Below are positions 33,894 to 44,546 of a stretch of 64,000 nt of DNA, one piece after another (positions within the stretch are counted from its first letter, which is position 1; the number at the start of each line of letters is the position of its first letter). The translations under genes were made by a program, and so were the position numbers. Source of the DNA: Zopfochytrium polystomum (lineage: Eukaryota > Chytridiomycota > Chytridiomycetes > Chytridiales > Chytridiaceae). The notes beneath the pieces are model-generated. The model was given only the letters and a program-made list of their open reading frames with translations, was not told the origin of the DNA and made no database searches. The stretch is taken from contig JAIVFJ010000041.1 of assembly GCA_025765615.1 (NCBI GenBank), positions 124,001 to 188,000 on the forward strand, read 5' to 3'.

Positions 33894-35653
33894 ATGAAGC
33901 GAAGACGGGGCGGATGGGCAAGCGCGCCGCAACAGCAGCAGCAGCAGCAGCAAATCCAACAGCAGCTGCGCCAGCAGCAGCACCAGCGGCAGGAACCTCC
34001 CCTTGCATGGTCCAACTCGTCCTTCTTTTCTCACCAGAAGCTCCCTCGGGATCCGTCCACAATCGATGGGGCTCCGCCACCCCGACCAGCTGCACCCTTC
34101 AACTCGTTCCCAGCCTCCTCCCGACCGCCCTCGGCCCCGTTCTCCCCACACCGACCCAACCAGCATGCACCAGCGCCTCTGCCGCCGGGCTTCCGCCGAC
34201 CTGCCACCGCTATCGCCGCAAGTCACAGCCCCTTCTTCAGTTCCCACAGCCCAGGACCAAACATGCCAAACCGATCGCACCCTTCTCCGCAGCAGCAGCA
34301 GCACCCGCATCACGTCGCCGCGCCCCCCGAACCCTTTGGCGTGCCGCGACGGCCGCCGGACCCGCGGAAACGCCAGATGAGCGAGCCATCGACGGCAGCA
34401 GACTCAGCCGCCATCGGCTCGCGGACCGATGGCGCGGCAAAGCGGCTAGCAGTTTCGGCCGATAGGCGTGGTGGTGGCGGTGGTTCCGCTGCAGGGGACC
34501 GGTCCCATTTCCACCAGCATGCGGTAAGGCAAGAGTCAGGCGCGGGCGAAGACGCGGGAGCGTCGGCCGAATTGAAGGGCTCGCCTGCCCCGCTTCTGGT
34601 CAAATCGAAGCTGGAGGGCTCGCCGATCTGGGATGTGTCGAGGGAGAATCAGGGAGAGAGCCAGTTCCGCATTCGCTGTGAGTGCTTGTTACTCGGTGTT
34701 TGGCTTTCCACCATCCAAAACCTTTGAGATGCTGACGTTTGATATTACTTTCGCGCTTCTCACAGTCATTGAAGACACCATGGGTCCATTTGCGGTAAGA
34801 ACTTCTGCTTTTGCCCCATCAAAGATCGTCGTCTGAGTCTGAGTCGGGAACCTTCAGGACATCACGTGCCCCCGAATATCCACAACAGGGTTTTGCATCA
34901 GCATTCAGGACGTTGCGGATCACACCACTCTCGACGCTATGATGAAATGGTACAGTTGCAAGACATTTCAGACTTTTTGACGGTTGGCAACCGGCTCTGA
35001 ATTTACCCTTTTCCTCTTTCAAACCAAACAGCGCGTCCAAGCTAAGCGACCGATACCAGTCCATCGTCCTGTTTGTGCAGCTTCCTTCTCCACCGGCCGC
35101 CTTCTCGGCAGTCGCTTTCCAAAGACTCATGCAAGGACTGCTGCGGGAGAATGGTGGATGCGGTTGGATCACAATACTGCCGGTATCGTCTTCGCGTGAT
35201 TTAGCGGACACACTCGTCTCCCTGTGCAGCCAGGGCAGTGAAAAGTTGGCCGTTGCTCAGGTGTGGGGCGCTGTTCCGCATTGGTGGCAAAAAAAAAATG
35301 GTTGCGCAACGCCGGCAAACTCATTCTTCTTGTAATATCCTAAATTGCAGATGGTGCGGCAAATCGACGCCACTTTAAAAAACGACACCGCGAAGATCTT
35401 GTCGCTTCTGTCGGGAGTGACGCTGCGTCCGCTACCGCGCGAAGGTATTTGTTTGTTTGACAGCGCTATGAAACTGTCTTCACTAATCGATTCACCTTGT
35501 AATGTTTTGAACCAAGACTGCCGTCGGCTTCAGACATCTTTCACTTCCATTGAGGGCATTGCGAGAGCAAGCCGCTCCGATCTTGAACGCTCTGGTATTG
35601 CTCCACCGGCCTCACTACGCGTGCAGCAGTTCTTTGTGGAGGAGTCTCTCTGA
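33894..35653 (+). CDS. Gln/Pro-rich protein with ERCC4/HhH-like C-terminus
   Basis: The ATG at 33894 opens MKRRRGGWASAPQQQQQQQQ, followed by about 240 disordered Pro/Ser/His-rich residues. Introns (GTGAGT near 34680; GTAAGA near 34795; GTACAG/ACAG to 35029) join FIEDTMGPFA, GFCISIQDVADHTTLDAMMK and CASKLSDRYQSIVLFVQLPS, all in phase. The C-terminal half reads WITILPVSSSRDLADTLVSL, then LDSAMKLSSLIDSP-like and TSFTSIEGIARASRSDLERS, then RVQQFFVEESL-stop. The strand/helix layout followed by a double hairpin resembles the ERCC4-like plus (HhH)2 proteins such as FAAP24, ERCC1 or Spo16. No nuclease ERKxxD motif is seen. This is an inference from pattern, and the identity is open. Confidence 0.5.
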
Positions 35654-35816
35654 GCCGGCTCCTCAGCTATTTTCAGCTTAGAGTGTATTTAATGCAAAGC
35701 TGTCCCGTTTCTTTAAGTAACCAAATAGTAGATTCCCATCAGTAGTAGCACAATAAAGGTCCCAAATATCAATCCACTGAGTAGTCCCATGTGAACTTCA
35801 TTGCCAAATGCGGTCA

Positions 35817-38084
35817 TCAAACTGCTGCGACGACCGCCGTTGTCACTTTGTGCGCCTCACACAAATAATGCTGCTGGGCAGGCGGCTGCGCCTCGCCGTC
35901 AGGAGCCATAGGCACGACTGGACTCGGTTGCGCGGTCTTCGCTACTGCCTCGGAAATGACAGCGTCAAACTCGGCAACACCTTCCCACTTGCGTCCCCGG
36001 CAGCACGACTTGCACATCCCGAACGGGCACTTTACGGACCGCGCCTGGCCGCAGGTGGGATGTTGGCACAGGGAGTTTTTGCCGCCTTCGTTCATCCGCG
36101 CTGTGGAAAGACGGGGGTGAGAGCGTTGTCGCGTGTCAAGATTCAAACACAGCGCTGCGCAAGACAAACCCAGCCAGCGCACAGACACGCACAGACACGC
36201 GCACACAAGCACACGCACACGCACACACGCTCACGCGCACACACGCACACAGTGGGACTCATCCACTCACACCAACCGCACCTTTCTTGGCCGCCAGCTT
36301 CTCCGCCTGCGCCTCCCTGCTCTTGCGTTTCAGCTCCTTCCGCTCCTCGCGCTTTCTGTTACGCTCCTTCTGCTCCTCGGTCAGCTCCGTTGCGTCTCCA
36401 CCGTCGACTCCGGCTTCTGCCGTTGACGCAGCGGCGGCGGCGGCGTCCAGGTCAGCGACCCGCGACTCGGCGGTCGGCAGCTCGGGGCGGAAGTGCGGCT
36501 GGCAGACCCAGGAGGGTAAGACGCGGAAGCCGCGCGCGTCCAGCTCCCAGGTGCCAGGGTTGTAAGCGGGGTGGTCGCCGACGGTGGACTGGTTTTTGTA
36601 CGGGGAGTTGGTGGAGCATATCAGGAAAGTGGCGGAAACGGGGGATTGCCGAGGTCAGTTTTTTCAGGCTTGAAGGAGGCCAAATAGGAACAGAAAAAAG
36701 TCGAACCCACCGTGATGCGAGACTTGAATTGCTGAACGAGGTCTTCAAAGTCAGGTAGGTGAATTGTGGCAGCAAGTCGCGTTCGAAGATCCGGATGCTC
36801 ATTTAGACTGCCGGAAGAAGTACCGTAATCGGATCAGCCCGCAACGCAACAGAAAGTGGAGGCATTACCATGGCGCAAAGATTTTGAAAAGATGCGCACG
36901 TATCGCGCTCGTGTCGGCGCTTCCGGGGAAATCTCTGCAAATATGGAGGTACTCCTCGGCCATCCGCCAGACGGCAGGGTGCTCCCCGGCAAACAGGGCG
37001 GGGTTGTACAAGTTTCCCTCAGCCGTCATTACACCATCGACGCCCGTCGCTTTAATGCATTCCTCCACGTTTTCCTTGTACAGGATGTTGCCGTTGGCAA
37101 ACACTGGGATGCTGACACTTTCCCTGTTTGTGCGAGCAGCAGCATAGTTGCAACAATAGGGCGAACGGAAACATAGGGCGAAACGGAAAAGCTTAAAACA
37201 ATCAATTCAGAATGGAAGGTGTTCACTACCCACTTGACGCGTCGGATCTGCTCCCAGTCGGCGACGCCATGTTTTGTGACCCTTCATTTCCCTTGTCCGG
37301 CCGTGGACCGTGAGCAGCTGGCATCCCGCCGATTCCAGCATTTTTGCGTATTCGATCGTCTTCGCTACGTCCGGGTAGACTCGAATTTTGCAAGTCACGG
37401 GTATGGCGAGCTCCTTGTCCAGCAGCCGAACTGAATTGATTGGGTCAAGTGCGTGAGCAGCAGAGCAGGGCGCTTTTCAGACAAGGGCAAACGGTTCAAG
37501 TAGACTGATTTACCCATGTCGGCGATCAAGTCCCATTCCTCCATGAGGAATGCACCGTAATGGCCTCTTTTAGCAATGTGCTGAGGGCATCCCAGATTGA
37601 TGTCCACAGCGTCGCAGTCGTTCTCCACTAGCTTTGCTGCTGCAAGGAGAGCTTGTGGGTCGTTGGCGCAAAACTGGAAAGAAAGGCTATTGACTCAGAT
37701 TTTGAATGGGACAACGACTGCGCCTCAGTGCTTTACCTGAACGATCAAGGCCGATCGTTCGATCCAGTGGTGAAGTTTTCGTCTCGGTACTTCTGGTTTT
37801 CACTGAAGATCTTTGCATGGAGCATGGGCGTGTAGCAGAGGTGTGCGCCGTATCGCCGAGAGAGGATCCGCCAAGCCTTTCATGCACGCAAGAAGGGACA
37901 TGACGTAAGCCCAGATCAAAAAAATGACGCAAGCATAACGAGCAGAAGCATCTTACGTATTCGGATTGATCGACCATTGGCGCGACGATGTAGCGCGGGC
38001 GTCCAAGGATCTTCTCAGTAGAAAGCAAAGCCCTTCAGCTTTCGCGCTGAAGCGGCAGCTGCGGTGGCGGCAGGGCTGTGACAT
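35817..38084 (-). CDS. DUS1: tRNA-dihydrouridine synthase DUS1
   Basis: DUS1 is a flavin enzyme reducing U16/U17 in tRNA. Conserved motifs in order: [18 protein letters not shown] (FMN region), [13 protein letters not shown] exon near 37820, [20 protein letters not shown] (catalytic Cys), [68 protein letters not shown] and [15 protein letters not shown]. The tail is charged ([19 protein letters not shown] style, 36290-36420) and ends in a Cys-rich segment ([20 protein letters not shown]) to stop 35819-35817. An intron near 36176-36255 holds a CA-type repeat. The upstream ATG at 38084 is out of frame by one base with the core; one more T at about 38030 would join them. The start is therefore uncertain. 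Confidence 0.87.
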
Positions 38085-38280
38085 GGACGGGCACGGGTTC
38101 AGAGAAAGAAAGAAAGAGAGAAACTAGGATCAAACCGGTGATCCACCGCGAAGACGCCGAGATTCCCCTCTCATTTTTGTGCACTATCATCTCGCACCTT
38201 CCAGCATACCATTCCACGACCCAGTGTCGCATCGCGTGTTTCAACAAGCCTCCCACACGATCCGAAAGAATCACTTGACC

Positions 38281-40722
38281 ATGACTGCAGCGTCAGCCGC
38301 CTCGCTGTTTCCACAGCGCGTTATTCAGATCATCTTCTACGCCTTGGACGACCCCTCACAGTTCGCAAGGGTGTCGAAAAATATCCACAAGTGCACGAAG
38401 TCTGCCTCTAATAAGGCACATTGGATTCTTCGCCGGGGCGACACGTTTCTCCGTCAGTGGGCAGACGCACGTGTCATTTCGCGCTCTCGCACAGAAAGCG
38501 ATTGGATACAGCGGGCCAACCTGGTGGCAGCAACAGCTCCCGCCTACACTTCCTCTGCAGCGTCAATTGCAGTTTCTGGACAAAGCCCTCCAGTCGCGGT
38601 GACAAAAGACTGGACTCCCCATCAACGCCTTATCGAGCGGCTTCTCTCTGGACCAACACTCGTCCTTCTTGTGGGAGCTTTCGAAGCTGGCCACGTCCGC
38701 CATGCGCTGGGTGGAGCCGAGCATCTCGCCTGCGGTCGCGCGCTTTGGTCCAAGCTTTGCGAGCTCAAACTTTCAACGGTTCTTTCTGCCCTACTCTTGC
38801 ACACACAGCTGGTACTTCCGGACGCTGCAACAGGCACGGCGGTCCAACAATCGCCAGACTCCAAAAGGCAGGTTCAGGTAGCACAGATAACGACCATTCT
38901 CGACGAAACAAGCTGGCGCGAAGTCACGTATGCGGCACTGTCCGTTACGAAAGGCGCTTCCACCGAAACGAACCTCTTAGAAGTTCTTTTGGCTGGCGAA
39001 GACGGAACCAGCCAAACGTCAGGTGTCGCTGGAGAAGAGCAATCTGAGTTCCGCATCAGGCAGGTGGTTCCCGATGCCCCAGTCCTGGCGGCGAAGTTGG
39101 GATCGCAAACACACTTGAAGAGGCTCGTAGACAGTGCGGGTTTCAAGCTTGAAGGATTGAAGTTCGATCTGATGCGAGCAGCAGCCGGAAGGGGTCACCT
39201 AAGTGTGGCCCAGTATCTGTCGGACTCTTTCAAAGATCTGGCTGGCGGCAGTGAGTTACGCGAATTTTTAGGACAGCTGCAGATCCTGGCCGGCGCAGCG
39301 GCCGAACAAAACAAGAGTGCACTTCACGTTGTGGTCGGCAACACGATCAGAGAGTGGCGAGAACAGCAAAAGACCCTGTTGAAACGAGCGAAAGGCAGCC
39401 TGACTTTTCAAAACAAATGGCGCGTCGCTCTGGAGATGGCGCTGGAAGTCAACATGATTGCTCTCGTGGAGGAACTCATTGCTGTTCGAACAACCGATGA
39501 GGCTCGAGACTGCTTCGCATCGGCTCAGGTTGTGGCGGCGATCACTCGCCACCGAAACACCTCAGCGAACGAATTGGCATTTTCTGTGCTTGACACTTCT
39601 GAAATGGTCGCGGACGAGTCGGTATGGAGGAGCGACATCTGCAAGGGCCTTCCCGCCCATTTTGAAGCGGCGAATTTCGAACTTCTCAAGCGCTTCTGTC
39701 TCATTCACACGAATGATCTGGCGAACCAGCTGGGATACGATCTTACAGTTGTGCCGGTTCTGAGCAAGCTCGCGAACGAGCGTCGCATTGAAGCGGCCCG
39801 CTACTTTGTCACTCTTCCCTTCGTCAGAAAGCGTGTGGACTCCGGAGAGCTCGAAGAAACTCTCTGGACTGCCTTCCACCGTGGACACGCCAACGTGATA
39901 ACGGTGCTGAACCAGTATGGGATAAGCATTTCGTGGATGGACAAGTCCGCGTCTGACAACCATGACGAGGGTCTGGAAGCGGCCGAATCCGTCGACTTTC
40001 TTCCAAACCTCCAAAACTTGAGCTCCAGGGAGGCAGCAGACGCTATTGCGTTTTTCGCAGCGCTAGGCGGAACAACCGCCGAACCATCTTCAATTCCCGA
40101 AACTCCCCAGCTTGCGGCTAGTAGCGGACAGATGTCCTCGGGTAAACTCACTCCACACTCGACGGCCGCCGCCACCATGCAGGCTGCGTCGATGAGTGGG
40201 GGAACATCAATTCAACTTCGCCGCGGATCGTGGGCGTCTGCCATTTCCGGCAGTTTCCTTGCCTTACCGAATTCACCACACCGCGTTATGGTCAACACCA
40301 ATGATGCACGATGGACAGCCTTTTTGGGCTCCATTCTGACATCCTCGCAACAAAATCAACAGCACCAGCAGCAGCAACAGCAGCAAGCACAAGCGCAAGC
40401 GCAGCCTCAGAAGGTGGCGCAAGTACCCCCTGGGAGCCCCGTTGCAATGTCCTGGATGGAGCCCCAGCAGCCTCACACTCGGAAAATGGCGTGGGTGAAC
40501 GGCGCTCCTCAATCCGCCGACGGAGTCCGCGGTAGCGTCAATTCGCTGTCTCCCGACCAAGGAACCGACATTTGGCAGGAAATGATTGAAACGCTGCTGG
40601 ACGAAGGAGAAGAGCAGGGTTTGGCGTTCTTTTTGGGTCTGGGTGGGTCGGTCCCTGAGCCATCACCGCGAACGGTGAGGAAAGCAGCCCAATCTGCAAG
40701 GGAAAGCGCACAAGAATATTAA
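38281..40722 (+). CDS. F-box/ankyrin-like large protein, single exon
   Basis: This 813-residue protein is encoded without introns, unusual in this window. The ATG at 38281 follows TTGACC; the frame is open upstream to 38179. The N-terminus LFPQRVIQIIFYALDDPSQF ARVSKN resembles an F-box helix pair. Degenerate ankyrin-like units follow: FDLMRAAAGRGHLSVAQYL and LWTAFHRGHANVITVLNQYG. Near the C-terminus a short motif occurs twice: IAFFAALGGTTAEPS and LAFFLGLGGSVPEPS, separated by a Ser/Gln-rich linker with a polyQ stretch (40352-40410). Substrate recruitment to an SCF ligase is a possible role, by inference; RBX1 is encoded in the same window. No closer identity is claimed. Confidence 0.65.
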   Translation: MTAASAASLFPQRVIQIIFYALDDPSQFARVSKNIHKCTKSASNKAHWILRRGDTFLRQWADARVISRSRTESDWIQRANLVAATAPAYTSSAASIAVSGQSPPVAVTKDWTPHQRLIERLLSGPTLVLLVGAFEAGHVRHALGGAEHLACGRALWSKLCELKLSTVLSALLLHTQLVLPDAATGTAVQQSPDSKRQVQVAQITTILDETSWREVTYAALSVTKGASTETNLLEVLLAGEDGTSQTSGVAGEEQSEFRIRQVVPDAPVLAAKLGSQTHLKRLVDSAGFKLEGLKFDLMRAAAGRGHLSVAQYLSDSFKDLAGGSELREFLGQLQILAGAAAEQNKSALHVVVGNTIREWREQQKTLLKRAKGSLTFQNKWRVALEMALEVNMIALVEELIAVRTTDEARDCFASAQVVAAITRHRNTSANELAFSVLDTSEMVADESVWRSDICKGLPAHFEAANFELLKRFCLIHTNDLANQLGYDLTVVPVLSKLANERRIEAARYFVTLPFVRKRVDSGELEETLWTAFHRGHANVITVLNQYGISISWMDKSASDNHDEGLEAAESVDFLPNLQNLSSREAADAIAFFAALGGTTAEPSSIPETPQLAASSGQMSSGKLTPHSTAAATMQAASMSGGTSIQLRRGSWASAISGSFLALPNSPHRVMVNTNDARWTAFLGSILTSSQQNQQHQQQQQQQAQAQAQPQKVAQVPPGSPVAMSWMEPQQPHTRKMAWVNGAPQSADGVRGSVNSLSPDQGTDIWQEMIETLLDEGEEQGLAFFLGLGGSVPEPSPRTVRKAAQSARESAQEY

Positions 40723-41005
40723 AGAGCCGTCTGCAATAGCCGGATGCTTTCCATTCTGAATCGCTCTTTCCAATAGAAGCTGCCTTTCGTTGCCTCCATC
40801 CAATAAGGGAAGAATAAGGATAAGACTCATTTACACATTTGATGCGTCGCACGACGCAGCCGGTCAGACGGTTAGACATTTCGAAAAAAGGCGAAGGCTC
40901 CAGTTTCGCCCTCAGCCAAAGCGACGCCCACAAGCCGAGCGCCGCACGACGAGAGGAAAAGGTTTACCTTTGAAGCGAACGGATTCCCATCGGCACTTTA
41001 TTGCA

Positions 41006-43196
41006 ATGCAGCGGCGATCGCAACCGCAGAGACCCAGCCGGAATCTGTACCATCTCATTGACGTAGACTTGTGAGGTTCATTCGCGTTTCTCACTTTCAA
41101 ACGTAACACCGTCTCCTGGACCCCACATTTGGTTTCTGCGTCCTGTTGTAGGTATGCCTCTTCTCCTCCGACGTATCAGCAGAATCGCGCCGGCTCCATT
41201 GGCAGCCCTCAATCCCAGCGTACGCGATCATCTGTGAAACCACCGCAGCGGACCACCAAGACCGCCCAGAAACTCGTCGTCTTCCCCTCATCCCAACAAC
41301 CGCCTCTTCCAGCTTCGGCAGGCCCATCGACCGCGCCAGATTCAGTGCTGCAGCCCAACCTCCGGACGCCTCCACAGGTTCCAACCCAGAGTCCTCCAGC
41401 CCCGGCAACACCTTCCGGTGACTTCGATCCTTCAAGTGCCATCGCGCCACCCAATCTCTGGGAATGGACTCTCGACGGACCGGCCCCCTCACCGCCGCAC
41501 CCTCCACAGCGTGAGCCGTCCGGGCCTCTGACAGATCACTCGCCTCAACAGCAACAGCAGCAACAGCAGCAACAGGGGCAAACTGACGCATATGACGGCC
41601 TCGGCCGCACCGACGCCGAGCGCATGCCAAAGAACAGGCGCACGGACCTACCGCGTATGACGTGCTATTGTGCAGCAGATGCGTACGACCTTGCCGCCGT
41701 CAGCGGGTTTCTGACAAAGCGGCACATGGTTGATCCGCAGCTGTACGACGAGTGTCTGTACGTGGTCTACGAGCACGGAAGGAACGTGGGCACGGGGACA
41801 GGGGCGAGGAGGAGGCGGAGGATCGCAAAGGGAGGGTCTCTCGGGAGCGTCGCTGGTGCCACCGCTATGCGTGTACCGCAGCCGATCGGGCACCAGCAGC
41901 AACTGCATCATGTTGCTAGGCGCCCGTCGGCGACGCAGCAGCAGCCTGTCAGCCCCATGATTGCGACGTCCCCGTCGGGCACGCGGGCTTCGAGCCCGAT
42001 GATGCAGGAGCAGAGTCTGCGTCGGCGCAGTAACGTCGGGCTCGATGAGGAGAACAGCGGGCTAAGATCCGTTCGGTTTTCAAGTGCGTCGCTGTTCGAA
42101 GTGGGGCGCGCTGCTTTGAATGGTTCGAGTTACGGCCTCGCTGAGACTCCAAAATGGATGGGACGGAATGAGGTTTTCGTCTTCGAATACGGCGTCATCG
42201 GTGAGTTCAAAGGTGTCCCCCAAAACGCGCGCGTAGTTACTTTGGTCCCCATCCACCTCAGTCTTGTGGAATTTCTCGGAAGAGGAGGAGCTGTCGTTTC
42301 TTTCTACTTGAAGGCCTTCGCTACAAATCCGAGAGTGCTCGGCGACATTGAAGTGGAGGACTTTCACTTTCAGTACGACCTCGTAAACCCCGACCAGCCA
42401 CGAATCTTCAACGACATGATTACATTGAAGAGCGGCAACCCCCTTGTCAAACTCACAATTTCCCATGGTGTCGCTCAATCCGCCTAAGCTTGCCCACTTT
42501 GAAAACATCATGGACGAGGAGATCGAGTCGTCCACGCGATTGCCAAAGATGATGGCCAAGTATGGAGAGGTCAAACTACGGCGAGAAGATGTTGTGAAGG
42601 TCGTTGGACGCCTTTTCCGGTAGGAGGATGTTTTGGACTGACAGCAGTGGGAATGCAAGTGGGTATGTTTTCCCTGACGGCTTCGACACAGGTTACGGGT
42701 AAACGTGAACCTAATATCGAATGTTTTGGACACGCCGGAGGTGTGTTCTCTTCTGGTCGCATTCATTCGCCTCTCCCATTTGGTTTAAACTTAACAATTC
42801 GAGCAAGCTCTTTTGGTCGGAACCGGAACTAGAGGGTCTTTACAATGCTATACGAGGTATGTGTCCTTTGCAAAAAATAGACAACAAGCTTACCCCATCC
42901 GGTCCAAAATCGGGTAAAACAGTAGGATACTTGGAAATTTCCCAGCGCGTAAAGCTCCTCAACAGTCGCGCTGACGTCATTGGCGATACCCTTGCCATGC
43001 TGACCGAACATTTGAATGGAAGTGAAATGACATTTATAACCTGGGTCATCATCATTTTGATCATAGTGACAAGTGAGTTGGATCAATCCCTGCACTCCGT
43101 TCAAACGGGATTTTCTCATGAAATGCAACAGGCTCCATTGCGGCAGCTGAGATTTACGTCAAAGTGCTAATGACGAATGCTGGGATGGAGAAATAA
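41006..43196 (+). CDS. RMND1/RMD1-family (DUF155) membrane protein
   Basis: This is a DUF155 protein of the RMND1/Rmd1/Sif2 family. Exon 1 (41006-41070) joins in phase 2 to the main exon at 41150, giving VDLYASSPPTYQQ. A Gln/Pro-rich N-terminal region precedes the DUF155 core: MTCYCAADAYDLAAVSGFL, LYVVYEHGRN, NEVFVFEYGVIGEFKG, DIEVEDFHFQYDLVNPDQPR and IFNDMITLKSGNPLVKLTIS HGVAQSA. Later exons give DEEIESSTRLPKMMAKYGEV, VVKVVGRLF, RVNVNLISNVLDTPE, FWSEPELEGLYNAIR and LNSRADVIGDTLAMLTEHL. A C-terminal membrane helix (TFITWVIIILIIV) and AAAEIYVK end at 43194-43196. A stop-like TAA at 42485-42487 is bypassed by splicing. The long disordered N-terminus and lack of an obvious transit peptide favour Rmd1/Sif2 over mitochondrial RMND1. 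Confidence 0.87.
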
Positions 43197-43583
43197 ATCT
43201 TGACAGAGCACTGAAAGTAAGCAGCATTGCGTGGTGGTGGTAGAGTGGCGTGGGGGGAAGTGGGAGGCAAAGGGGTGGGCACTTTCCCGATCAGCCACAC
43301 GGCGGTCTGCACGGCAATCCCGACCTCGGGAGTCCGCCACGCGCGGCGCCGGAGAAGAATGTTCGCTTCGCCCAGGCGGATCGGATCGGAGTTCGAATCG
43401 AACCAAACAGAAAAAATCAGCCACACAACAGATCGAATGAGTTCCTCAGCACCCACCCCCCATCCATTCCGCCTTGCGCCGACGCTATAAATGGGTGCAG
43501 GCGCAGGCACTTGTATCTCCCCCTTGTACAAGCGTCACTCATCCACTAGTCCGACTCCTCCTCTTAACCCAACCTGACCAGTT
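43197..43583. promoter_or_regulatory. Intergenic region with TATA box
   Basis: This 387-bp spacer between RMND1-like and the next plus-strand gene carries TATAAAT at 43486-43492, about 92 bp before the next start codon. A GTTCGAATC string near 43391 resembles a tRNA B box, but no A box or acceptor stem accompanies it. Confidence 0.55.
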
Positions 43584-44333
43584 ATGACCTACCTCCACTC
43601 TGCCGCGAAGCCCCGGTCGCCTCTGGGTCAAACACCATTGCGCATTGCTCCCATTGCCCGAGAACAGGCCGCTCGGCCCGCCTCACCGTCGTTAGCCGAG
43701 CCCGTCGCCTTTCGTCGCGACATTGTCGTTGAATGCGAGAACGGATTGTGCCACCCCTCCTCTGCACTTGACGACGAGTACGAGGCAGTCCCTGCGAATG
43801 GAAGGACGTCGACGAGATCGAGGTCCTTCCAACCGACGACCGCGACGATAAGACAGGCGAAGACCCTGACCCTGACCGTCTAACGGCCGATTCCACCGCT
43901 GTTTCTGCTGGGCGTCGCAAGTCGATCACTTTTTCTGAAGTAGTGGAGAAGATTGAGGCACTTTCTGACGATGACTGTGAGTTGTTTCTCCCAACAACCA
44001 CTTTATAAGCTCCATTACTAAGCTGCCGTTCTTTGTTCCCTCCGCATAATTTATGTAGATGATCGCAGCAGTGTTCCGCCCGTACAATTGAGCAGCTCAG
44101 ACGTCGCGGAGTTGCTGTCGGTCAGTGCCGCCAGTACTTCAGGACTTGGGACGGCACTGTCAGAGCCGCCCAAACCAGTTCCACGACCGGCCATACAGAA
44201 ACGACCTTCGCGAACGGTCTTGACACCTGTCATACTGAACGAAGCTTTTGCCGCTGGGATACAACCGTCGACAATCGCTGCTGTGAGCAATTTGGGACTG
44301 CTGACAGCGCGAGACTCATTGGTGCTTTCTTGA
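43584..44333 (+). CDS. Disordered protein with PP1-docking-type motif
   Basis: No family is recognised. The ATG at 43584 gives MTYLHSAAKPRSPLGQTPLR and FRRDIVVECENGLCHPSS. Near 43793 the frame breaks: adding one C to a CCC run continues as EAVPCEWKDVDEIEVLPTDD and an acidic stretch. This is followed by RRKSITFSEVVEKIEALSDD. The core KSITF fits the RVxF-type protein phosphatase 1 docking consensus and RRKS fits a PKA site. An intron (GTGAGT 43979 to GTAG 44058) joins DDDYDRSSVPPVQL. The tail RPAIQKRPSRTVLTPVILNE ends at 44331-44333. A PP1 regulatory role is inferred from a short motif and could be coincidence. Confidence 0.6.
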
Positions 44334-44546
44334 TTGGTTGCAGAAGTATACCATACCATACCATTCGCTTTCCTTTTCAATGTCACGTTTCATATTCGTT
44401 TCCAACTTCGTTTCAACATTACATACCTCTGTATCATGCCGAAAACATTTTGGGGTTCCTATGGGCCACCTGCATTATGATTTGGTTGCATTTAATGTTC
44501 AAGTTCTGTGGAAATGTTTGCGAGGATATAAATCGTTGTTGTCCAT

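Noticed and set aside
34819..35211. 130-codon minus-strand frame
   Set aside because: It overlaps plus-strand exons of the ERCC4/HhH-like gene that join in phase with good splice sites; no recognisable domain in the minus frame.
43380..43410. tRNA-like B box (GTTCGAATC)
   Set aside because: No A box at the right distance and no acceptor stem pairing; probably chance.
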